DNA of 7,614 nt from Elusimicrobiota bacterium (GTDB lineage Bacteria > CAYTYR01 > UBA6262 > DAOVJB01), in the NCBI GenBank assembly GCA_030673425.1, contig DAOVJB010000055.1:1-7614 (forward strand), given 5' to 3'. The first letter of the stretch is position 1; every line of letters starts with the position of its first letter. The notes beneath the pieces were generated by a model, which made no database searches, was not told the origin of the DNA, and saw only the letters and a program-made list of their open reading frames with translations. Below, piece by piece: positions 1-5,541 of this stretch. Position numbers and translations under genes: made by a program.

Positions 1-1454
1 AGATCGCAGTAGCTGAGGGGGATCCGTCTTTACTTAGTTTTAGCTCGTTTTTATATTATTTCCGGGAGTTATCTGTACAGATACAGTTTATATTTTTTGT
101 TTTGTTTTTAATCGGAATTATCCTCTTTTTTATTAAATGGAATAAGAAAAAGATACTATTGGTTTTATGGCTTTTTGTACCATATATTATTTTTATCTTT
201 GTCAGAAATAAAGACCCGAGATTTACAGTTCCTTACTTGCCGGTAGTGAGTATTATTTCTGTAGCTTGGCTCTCTATGTTAAGAAATAAAAATTTAAAAC
301 GCGTTATTATAGGGTTAATTATAGTTATAGGTATAAGACAATTTTTCTTATTTTCTTATAACATTAAGGGCTTTCCGCAGGAAGCCACATTAAATACACC
401 CTTATATAATTTTAGCCTCTATTCGTGTTATCCGCCTCTAAGAGAGGATTGGAAGCATAAGGAGATTTTTACAGCAATTGCCGAGAATTCCGAATCTTCC
501 GGGAGACCTTTTGCTCTGGTGAGGGTATTGTCTAATTATCAATATTTTCACGGAGAAAGTTTTGAAATTTACACATTAGCCAATAATTTACCGATTTATC
601 CTATAGGATACAGGAAGAACTTAGGTGAGTTTACTGATTATATTATTTTTAAGACAGGAGACAGGGGACCAGCATTCTCTATTACCCATTATGATGAGGC
701 GCTAAAGCAAATAGAAAATAATGATATTGTTTTTACTGGTGCATTTACGACCTTAAAGGAAGTTTCTTTACCAGATGGTTCTCAGGGTATAGTTTATAAA
801 AGAGATGTAAAACCATGCAAAGAAATGAAGTTGAATGAAATTGAAGCGAGATTAAAACAGGTATTGATATCTTTCTTGCAGGCAGGCCAGGATTTGAATG
901 TTGAGATTATACCTTTTTCTGAAAATGCGACATCTAAAGGAAGATTTAAGAAAATAGTTATTAAAGCAGATAATACCAAAATCAAAGGCGTATCTATTGG
1001 AAGAATGTACGTGGAATTAGAGGATATCTGGTTGAACTTATATAATCTTATGAAAAAAAATGAGCTGCTTTTATTCAGTTTAGACAAATTGACACCTGAG
1101 CTTGTCATAAATGAAGATGACCTTCAGGATTTGATTAAAAAGAGAAATAAGCTAGGAAATATTAAAAATTTAAAAATATCTTTAAATGATGGTTTGATAA
1201 AGCTTACGGGCACTCTAAATTTAGCAGGAATGGACTTTCCTTTTAATGTTACAGGGAAGATTATATTGGATCGAGATAAAAACGCTATCTTTACAAGGGT
1301 CAAAAGGATTAATTTAGGTCCGTTTAAATTACCGAGTTTTCTTTATAATTCTATCCTAAAGAGAGAATTTTCTCTTCAGCCGACCCCTGATTGGGCATTG
1401 GAAACAAACATTAACCAGATTATGGTAGATAAGGGAAAGTTTGTACTAAGATAA
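1..1454 (+). CDS. GT39-type membrane glycosyltransferase fused to a C-terminal DUF2993/LmeA-like domain (5' partial)
   Basis: The gene runs in from the left edge: the frame is open from position 3 with no stop, so the TTG at 102 is not the real start. From position 3 it gives 483 residues. Seen: residues about 28-120 hold four hydrophobic helices, with RNKDPRF and PYLP between the second and third, as in the last membrane helices of GT39/ArnT/PMT-like enzymes. The segment EGDPS near the edge also fits that family. A soluble stretch follows (about 125-270). Residues about 273-483 then read like DUF2993: amphipathic start, KGVSIGRMYVELEDIW, later a DG.I.LTG strand pattern, LGPFKLPSFL, and a closing strand ending VDKGKFVLR. 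GT39 enzymes move a sugar from a polyprenyl-phosphate donor onto a lipid or protein on the outer face of the inner membrane; acceptor and sugar cannot be read here. The GT2 gene just downstream could supply the donor. The membrane assignment is firm, GT39 fairly firm, DUF2993 probable. Confidence 0.75.
   Translation, partial: IAVAEGDPSLLSFSSFLYYFRELSVQIQFIFFVLFLIGIILFFIKWNKKKILLVLWLFVPYIIFIFVRNKDPRFTVPYLPVVSIISVAWLSMLRNKNLKRVIIGLIIVIGIRQFFLFSYNIKGFPQEATLNTPLYNFSLYSCYPPLREDWKHKEIFTAIAENSESSGRPFALVRVLSNYQYFHGESFEIYTLANNLPIYPIGYRKNLGEFTDYIIFKTGDRGPAFSITHYDEALKQIENNDIVFTGAFTTLKEVSLPDGSQGIVYKRDVKPCKEMKLNEIEARLKQVLISFLQAGQDLNVEIIPFSENATSKGRFKKIVIKADNTKIKGVSIGRMYVELEDIWLNLYNLMKKNELLLFSLDKLTPELVINEDDLQDLIKKRNKLGNIKNLKISLNDGLIKLTGTLNLAGMDFPFNVTGKIILDRDKNAIFTRVKRINLGPFKLPSFLYNSILKREFSLQPTPDWALETNINQIMVDKGKFVLR
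819..1451 (+). other. DUF2993 / LmeA-like domain at the C-terminus of the GT39-type protein
   Basis: This sub-region codes for about 210 residues with the layout of DUF2993: an N-terminal helix, a strand with the KGVSIGRMYVELEDI pattern (basic residue, then a hydrophobic alternation ending in a D-I pair), a helical linker, then alternating strands NLKISLNDGLIKLTG and FPFNVTGKIIL, the LGPFKLPSFL turn, and a final D-K-G-K-F-V-L-R strand. The mycobacterial member LmeA is a phospholipid-binding envelope protein needed for mannan elongation. No stop or frame change separates it from the membrane part. The assignment rests on pattern recognition only. Confidence 0.6.
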
Positions 1455-1592
1455 ATAGTGGTAAAATCAGGTAAAATTTTAATATTTCACTTGGAAAATC
1501 AGGCATTAAATGGTAAAATACATTTCATTATATATATTATATGTGTCTATGTGTCAAGAAATTGATATATAAATATAGAAGGGATTATAGGA
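1455..1592. other. AT-rich intergenic region with short repeats
   Basis: These 138 bases contain no ORF of note and no GC-rich hairpin with a T-run, so I see no clear intrinsic terminator for the upstream gene. The region holds three GGTAAAAT copies (1460-1467, 1470-1477, 1512-1519), two AAAATCAGG copies (1463-1471 and 1495-1503) and a tandem 8-mer, ATGTGTCT/ATGTGTCA, at 1541-1556. The last GGTAAAAT is part of the promoter proposed separately. Confidence 0.6.
1491..1519 (+). promoter_or_regulatory. Predicted sigma-70-type promoter upstream of the GT2 gene
   Basis: TTGGAA (1491-1496, 4 of 6 matches to TTGACA) is followed after exactly 17 bases by TAAAAT (1514-1519, 5 of 6 to TATAAT). TG at 1511-1512 sits one base before the -10, giving an extended -10 (TGnTAAAAT). 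It would start transcription near 1526 and drive the GT2-ICMT-DUF3108 group with an untranslated leader of about 65 bases. In an AT-rich genome such matches also arise by chance. Confidence 0.45.
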
Positions 1593-2297
1593 ATGGAGGT
1601 TTCCTTAACCTTACCTTGCTATAATGAAGAAGGAAATATTAAAGAGGTTGCAAGTAAGGCATGTACCTTATTAGCTCTGTTTGCTGATACCCCAGAGGGC
1701 ACAAGTAAATATGAACTAATAATTGTTGATGATGGAAGTACTGATAGAACCCCGGATATTATAGCTGAATTGATAGAGGAAAATCCCAATATCAGGGTTA
1801 TTCATCACGATGTTAATAAAGGATACGGTGCGGCAGTTTCTTCAGGCCTTAAAAATTCAAAATATAAATATGTTTGCTTTGTTGACAGTGATGGGCAGTT
1901 TGATTTAGCAGAACTTAAGAAGTTGATTGATTTAATACCTGATAATGACATTGTAATTGGATATAGAACCATTAGAAACGACCCATTTTATAGAATATTA
2001 AATGCGAAGTTATATGGTTTGTTGATTCGTATACTTTTTGGCTTGAAAGTAAGGGATATAAATTGTGCTTTTAAGGTTTTTAAGAAAGATGTAATAGATG
2101 ACTTATATATTGAATCCGATGGTGCCTTGGTAAACGCTGAGATTTTAATCAAGGCAAAAAAGAAAGGATATAATAAGATAAAGGAAATACCTGTAAGTCA
2201 CTATCCACGCACATCAGGTAAACAAACAGGAGCAAATTTGAAAGTAATAATAAAAGCGTTTGCAGAAATCTTTCGATTATGGAAAAAATTGAGATAA
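1593..2297 (+). CDS. Family 2 glycosyltransferase, dolichol/polyprenol-phosphate sugar synthase (DPM1) type
   Basis: A 234-residue GT-A-fold enzyme expected to transfer a sugar from a nucleotide sugar to polyprenyl phosphate on the cytoplasmic side of the inner membrane. Seen motifs: PCYNEE (8-13), IIVDDGSTDRT (43-53) for nucleotide binding, NKGYGAAVSSG (75-85), the metal-binding DSDGQFD (98-104), DINCAFKVF (155-163), NAE (181-183) and HYPRTSGKQTG (203-213). This pattern is typical of DPM1-like enzymes. No C-terminal membrane helices are present, so it is the short, peripheral form rather than the ArnC/GtrB form. The start is supported by GAAGGGA about 9 bases upstream and because the fold's first strand begins immediately. 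The neighbouring GT39-type enzyme uses the class of product made here; the pairing is an inference. The identity of the sugar (mannose, glucose or another) is not visible. Confidence 0.9.
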   Translation: MEVSLTLPCYNEEGNIKEVASKACTLLALFADTPEGTSKYELIIVDDGSTDRTPDIIAELIEENPNIRVIHHDVNKGYGAAVSSGLKNSKYKYVCFVDSDGQFDLAELKKLIDLIPDNDIVIGYRTIRNDPFYRILNAKLYGLLIRILFGLKVRDINCAFKVFKKDVIDDLYIESDGALVNAEILIKAKKKGYNKIKEIPVSHYPRTSGKQTGANLKVIIKAFAEIFRLWKKLR

Positions 2298-2318
2298 AAA
2301 ACTTCTACACAATTAAAG

Positions 2319-2325
2319 AAGGAGG
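2319..2325 (+). promoter_or_regulatory. Strong Shine-Dalgarno site for the methyltransferase gene
   Basis: AAGGAGG lies 7 bases before the ATG at 2333. It is the best ribosome-binding site in the window and fixes the start of this gene. It sits in the 35-base gap after the GT2 stop codon. Confidence 0.85.
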
Positions 2326-2332
2326 AACGTAA

Positions 2333-2890
2333 ATGAGCGAGAAATTTAAGAATTTTTTAGTTACTAAAAGAATAACACTTGGATTCTTATTTGCTGTGTT
2401 TTTTGTACTATTTGCCTCTCCACCTTCAATGCTTTTTTTTGTCATAGGTTTAGAGGTTGTAATTTTTGGTGAAGCTATTCGGATTTGGGCTTCGGGATAT
2501 CTAAAAAAAGGTGAAATCTTAGCTGTAAATGGTCCATATGCCTATGTGCGTCATCCTTTATATCTTGGTAGCTTCTTGATTGGAACAGGGTTTTGTATAG
2601 TAGCTCAGAGTGTTAACCTCTTTGTAATTTTTTTAGTACTTTTTGGTCTTGTTTACAGGTATTCAGCTGCCAGAGAAGAAGAGGAGTTGACTAAGAAATT
2701 TAGCATTGAATTTGCAGAATATAAAGAAAGCGTACCTCTGTTTTTACCTTCTTTTAATCCTTACGAGACAAATGTATTTTCTAAATTCAGCTGGGCGCAA
2801 GTTCTGGATAATAAAGAATATCGTAGTTGGTATGGGATATTAATTGTTACCGCTGTTCTGGGAATAAAATTATATTTTCTTTATAAATAA
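2333..2890 (+). CDS. ICMT/PEMT-family membrane methyltransferase with C-terminal extension
   Basis: A 185-residue integral membrane protein. Hydrophobic helices lie at about 13-30, 33-52, 77-92, 95-110 and 166-183. The diagnostic element is NGPYAYVRHPLYLG (66-79) followed by AAREEEEL (112-119) and a Y-x(n)-VPLFLP segment (130-139). In isoprenylcysteine carboxyl methyltransferases and relatives (PEMT, NNMT-like) the RHPxY and EE elements form the S-adenosylmethionine site. The family core normally ends near that proline; here about 46 further residues include an extra C-terminal helix and the segment WAQVLDNKEYRSWYG. Bacterial members mostly have unknown substrates, and prenylated proteins are not expected, so a lipid or small hydrophobic acceptor is more likely. 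It lies 35 bases after GT2 and 21 before the DUF3108 gene, so co-transcription is likely. Family call firm, substrate unknown. Confidence 0.88.
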   Translation: MSEKFKNFLVTKRITLGFLFAVFFVLFASPPSMLFFVIGLEVVIFGEAIRIWASGYLKKGEILAVNGPYAYVRHPLYLGSFLIGTGFCIVAQSVNLFVIFLVLFGLVYRYSAAREEEELTKKFSIEFAEYKESVPLFLPSFNPYETNVFSKFSWAQVLDNKEYRSWYGILIVTAVLGIKLYFLYK

Positions 2891-2911
2891 AAGATAAAAC
2901 GCGGGTATAAA

Positions 2912-3706
2912 TTGAAAAGCAAAAAATTAAACTATATTTTAATAATTAGTATAGGATTAATCCTATATTTCATTTGTATTGTTAATATCGTAGAAAGTTT
3001 AGAACAGCAGAAAAAATCTTCATCTAAACCGGATAGAAAAGTTGAGAATAATGCTTTTGGTGTGGGAGAAAAGTTACGTTTTGCTATTAAATGGGGAATT
3101 ATAACCGCAGGTTATGCCACTTTAGAAGTGAGGGGTATAATAGATTTAGGAGACTATAAAGCTTATGAAATAGTTTCCCAAGCCAGGTCTAATTCATTCT
3201 TTGATATCTTTTATAAAGTACGTGATACGGTAAAGTCTTATATTGACAAAGACGGTATATATTCCTGGCGTTTTGAAAAGCATTTAAGAGAAGGTAAGTA
3301 TCATCATGACTCGGTGATTATTTATGACCAGGAAAAGCATTTTGCTGACTTTAACGGTAAGGTTTTAGAGATACCGGAATATGTACATGATATACTTTCC
3401 GCTTTTTACTATATAAGGACACAGGAACTTATAGTAGGACAAGAGTTCAGGATGCCTGTAAATGCTGGTGATAAAAATTATGAATTAATCGTTAAGGTTT
3501 TAGAGAAAACCAGAATAAAGGTGCCCAAGGGCAAATTTGATGTTATTCTTGTAGAGCCTCTGGTTAAATATGACGGGATTTTCCAGCATAAAGGAAGACT
3601 CCTAATATGGTTAACCGATGATGAAAGAAAAATACCTGTTTTAATGCGTAGTAAGATAGCAGTTGGCTCGATAGATGCAGAGCTGATAGATCTGAATCTT
3701 CCTTAA
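2912..3706 (+). CDS. Exported DUF3108-domain protein of unknown function
   Basis: 264 residues. The N-terminus (lysines at 2, 4 and 5, then a hydrophobic stretch at about 8-27) is a signal peptide or uncleaved anchor; no lipobox cysteine is evident. A polar linker (30-47) leads to the DUF3108 domain (about 50-262), opened by GVGEKLRFAIKWGIITAGYA, which matches the family's opening pattern (GE-L-Y, then a G-I-x-A-G turn). It continues in beta-rich sequence with KVRDTVKSYID, RFEKHLREGKYHH, a DILSAFYYIR helix, VPKGKFDVILVEP, and a closing LLIWLTDDERKIPVLM followed by a final strand. The start is TTG: the only upstream in-frame codons back to the stop at 2888-2890 include no usable start and there is no nearby ATG. 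The Shine-Dalgarno match is poor, suggesting translational coupling to the gene before it. It is in the same frame as the methyltransferase gene, separated by one TAA. The family is periplasmic and uncharacterised; a role in the envelope is inferred from context. Confidence 0.82.
   Translation: MKSKKLNYILIISIGLILYFICIVNIVESLEQQKKSSSKPDRKVENNAFGVGEKLRFAIKWGIITAGYATLEVRGIIDLGDYKAYEIVSQARSNSFFDIFYKVRDTVKSYIDKDGIYSWRFEKHLREGKYHHDSVIIYDQEKHFADFNGKVLEIPEYVHDILSAFYYIRTQELIVGQEFRMPVNAGDKNYELIVKVLEKTRIKVPKGKFDVILVEPLVKYDGIFQHKGRLLIWLTDDERKIPVLMRSKIAVGSIDAELIDLNLP
2950..2967. repeat. Perfect 18-base palindrome inside the DUF3108 signal-peptide region
   Basis: TATAGGATTAATCCTATA reads the same on both strands (9-base arms, no spacer). 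It encodes part of the hydrophobic signal segment of the DUF3108 gene. It could be an operator-like site or chance; it has no T-run and no loop, so it is not a terminator. Confidence 0.5.
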
Positions 3707-3743
3707 TGATATGAAATAAAAGTATTAAAAAGTCTTGAAAATA

Positions 3744-3752
3744 TGGTATAAT
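3744..3752 (+). promoter_or_regulatory. Predicted extended -10 promoter upstream of rfaE1
   Basis: TGGTATAAT combines the extended TGn element with a perfect TATAAT (3747-3752). The -35 region is weak: the best spaced candidate is TTAAAA at 3725-3730 (16-base spacer), and the good TTGAAA at 3735-3740 is too close to serve. Extended -10 promoters can work without a good -35. Transcription would start near 3759, about 35 bases before the rfaE1 ATG, and could drive rfaE1-kdsB-pyrG-kdsA. The remaining 3707-3793 gap is AT-rich, with no convincing terminator. Confidence 0.6.
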
Positions 3753-3793
3753 AAATATTTTAATATAAATTTAATGTAAAGATAGGGTTAATT

Positions 3794-4774
3794 ATGAACA
3801 AAAAGAAGTTAATGCAAATCATTAATCGATTAAAGAATACGAAGGTTATGGTTATAGGCGATATAATGGTGGATAAATTTGTATGGGGAAAGGTTTCGCG
3901 TATTTCTCCTGAGGCCCCGGTGCCGATAGTAGAGATAGAAAAAGAGACTCATACACCGGGTGGAGCCGGTAATGTGGCTGTTAATATTAATGCCCTGGGA
4001 GGTAATGTTGTATTAGTTGGAGCAATCGGGAATGATTTTGTTGGTAATAAGCTTATTGAAGATATGAAACATAAGGGTGTAGATACAACAGGGGTTTTTA
4101 GGGATGAGATGCGTCCTACTATCCTTAAAACAAGAATCATAGCTCAACATCAACAGGTTGTACGAACTGACAGGGAGATTAAAGGTAAAATACCCACCAC
4201 TATAGTAAATAAAATATTATATTTTTTAGAAAAAAATATTACTAAGGTCAAGGCTGTAGTAATTTCAGATTACGGTAAAGGAGTAATTTGTTCAAATATA
4301 TTAAAGGAAACTGTTAAATTAGCTCATAAATATGGAAAACCGGTAGTTGTCGACCCTAAGATAGAACATTTCCTGCAGTATAAAAATGTGACCTGTATCA
4401 CACCTAATCTGCAAGAGGCAACAGTTGGGATGAGAGAACATGATGTTCCTGAAGGTAGGGCATTTGTTCATTTAGGGCAGAGAATATTGAAGAAACTTAA
4501 ATGCGGTTCTGTTTTAATTACACAGGGTGAAAATGGTATGACATTGTTTGAACCGAAAGACAGAGTAACACATATTCCAACAGTAGCCAAGGAAGTATTT
4601 GATGTTAGCGGTGCGGGTGATACAGTGGTAGCTGTTTTAACTTTAGCGTTAGCTACAAAGGCTAATATTCTTGATGCTGCTTACCTGGCTAATTATGCTG
4701 CCGGAATAGTGATTGGTAAATTAGGGACAGCGACTACGACTCTTGATGAGATAAAAGAAAAAATTGTTGATTAG
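3794..4774 (+). CDS. rfaE1: D-glycero-beta-D-manno-heptose-7-phosphate kinase (RfaE1 / HldA type)
   Basis: A PfkB-family sugar kinase of 326 residues that phosphorylates heptose 7-phosphate at C1 with ATP in the cytoplasm, a step towards ADP-heptose for the LPS core. Seen: VIGDIMVDKFVWGKVSRISPEAPVPIV (20-46), the GGAGNVA loop (56-62), RPTILKTRIIA (107-117) with QQVVRTDRE (120-128), ISDYGKGV (157-164), VDPK (186-189), TPNLQEA (203-209), and the PfkB signature DVSGAGDTV (270-278) with D276 as the expected catalytic base. The C-terminal NYAAGIVIGKLGTAT (300-314) is typical of this subfamily rather than of ribokinases. Only the kinase half of HldE is present; the protein ends at the usual kinase boundary, so a separate adenylyltransferase (RfaE2/HldC) should lie elsewhere. 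AGGG 6 bases before the ATG supports the start. It is the first gene of the core-sugar operon, 11 bases before kdsB. Confidence 0.92.
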   Translation: MNKKKLMQIINRLKNTKVMVIGDIMVDKFVWGKVSRISPEAPVPIVEIEKETHTPGGAGNVAVNINALGGNVVLVGAIGNDFVGNKLIEDMKHKGVDTTGVFRDEMRPTILKTRIIAQHQQVVRTDREIKGKIPTTIVNKILYFLEKNITKVKAVVISDYGKGVICSNILKETVKLAHKYGKPVVVDPKIEHFLQYKNVTCITPNLQEATVGMREHDVPEGRAFVHLGQRILKKLKCGSVLITQGENGMTLFEPKDRVTHIPTVAKEVFDVSGAGDTVVAVLTLALATKANILDAAYLANYAAGIVIGKLGTATTTLDEIKEKIVD

Positions 4775-4785
4775 GTAAGATATAT

Positions 4786-5529
4786 ATGCGTGTAATCGGT
4801 ATTATTCCCGCTCGTTATAGTTCCAGTCGGTTTCCGGGAAAAGCACTGGCTGATATTTCCGGTAAACCAATGATTCAAAGGGTTTATGAGCAAGTTGTTA
4901 AAGCTTCAGGGTTACAGGATGTCATTGTTGCTACTGACAGCGATGAAATTTTTAGAAGAGTAGAGGATTTCGGCGGGAAAGCCGTTATGACCTCTAGTGA
5001 CTGTAAGAGTGGAACCGACCGAATAGCTGAGGCGGTTAAAGATATAGAATGCGATATAGTTGTTAATGTACAGGGAGATGAACCATTGATTTCTCCTGAG
5101 GTTATTAATCTGGCTGTTAATCCCTTGATTGAAGATAAAAATATCCAGATGGGAACCGTGGCATCCAGGATTACCGAGAAAAACGAGCTTGATGACCATA
5201 ATGTAGCCAAGGTTGTAATAGATAAGGATAGTTTTGCGCTCTATTTCTCCAGGGCAATAGTACCCTGCTCCAAGAATAGAACTTTAGATGTACAAAAGCA
5301 TCTGTATTATAAACATATTGGTATTTATGTTTACAGGCGGGATTTTCTCCTAAGGTTTGCCGGTATGTCCCAGACCCCTTTAGAAGAGATTGAAGGATTG
5401 GAACAATTAAGGGCATTGGAAAATGGTTGTAGGATAAAGGTGATAATTACCAATTATAGTTCTGTAAGTGTAGATGTCCCAGAAGATATTGAAAAAGTGA
5501 ACAGGATTATCAAGAAGAAAACAGTCTAA
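4786..5529 (+). CDS. kdsB: 3-deoxy-manno-octulosonate cytidylyltransferase (CMP-Kdo synthetase)
   Basis: Couples Kdo and CTP to give CMP-Kdo and pyrophosphate in the cytoplasm, the activation step before Kdo is put on lipid A. The 247 residues equal the usual family length (E. coli 248). Seen: the nucleotide-binding IPARYSSSRFPGK (7-19), KPMIQRV (27-33), SGTDRIAEA (75-83), the metal-binding NVQGDEP (94-100; D98), ALYFSRAIVP (151-160), KHIGIYVYRR (176-185), PLEEIEGLEQLRAL (198-211) and VDVPEDIEKV (229-238; D230 the second expected metal ligand). After SRAIVP comes Cys161, where many homologues carry an aromatic residue. Only a weak AGG (4773-4775) overlapping the rfaE1 stop precedes the ATG, so translation may be coupled to rfaE1. 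The next gene makes its co-substrate CTP. Confidence 0.96.
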   Translation: MRVIGIIPARYSSSRFPGKALADISGKPMIQRVYEQVVKASGLQDVIVATDSDEIFRRVEDFGGKAVMTSSDCKSGTDRIAEAVKDIECDIVVNVQGDEPLISPEVINLAVNPLIEDKNIQMGTVASRITEKNELDDHNVAKVVIDKDSFALYFSRAIVPCSKNRTLDVQKHLYYKHIGIYVYRRDFLLRFAGMSQTPLEEIEGLEQLRALENGCRIKVIITNYSSVSVDVPEDIEKVNRIIKKKTV

Positions 5530-5530
5530 T

Positions 5531-5538
5531 AGAGGTGA
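5531..5538 (+). promoter_or_regulatory. Shine-Dalgarno site for pyrG
   Basis: AGAGGTGA in the 12-base gap between kdsB and pyrG closely matches the anti-Shine-Dalgarno complement. Its GAGG core ends 6 bases before the ATG at 5542, fixing that start. Confidence 0.8.
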
Positions 5539-5541
5539 TTT

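Noticed and set aside
102-104. TTG as the start of the left-edge gene
   Set aside because: The frame is open back to position 3, the upstream residues continue the GT39-like pattern (EGDPS and a following helix), and TTG falls within a membrane helix. The gene simply runs off the window edge.
794-1108. Minus-strand ORF opposite the DUF2993-like region
   Set aside because: It lies entirely against a coding region with clear domain structure, has no recognisable motif and looks like a shadow frame.
1526-1545. AT-rich imperfect inverted repeat as a terminator for the upstream gene
   Set aside because: The stem is only A-T pairs with mismatches and there is no following T-run, so a working intrinsic terminator is not supported.
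1541-1556. Tandem 8-mer ATGTGTCT/ATGTGTCA as a start of a repeat array
   Set aside because: There are only two imperfect units and no spacers, so it is neither a CRISPR nor a longer repeat array.
3735-3740. TTGAAA as a -35 element for the rfaE1 promoter
   Set aside because: It lies only 6 bases from the TATAAT at 3747-3752, far below the required 16-18 base spacer.
4884-5416. Several overlapping minus-strand ORFs opposite kdsB
   Set aside because: kdsB is full length with all motifs; the antisense frames have no family pattern and overlap each other.
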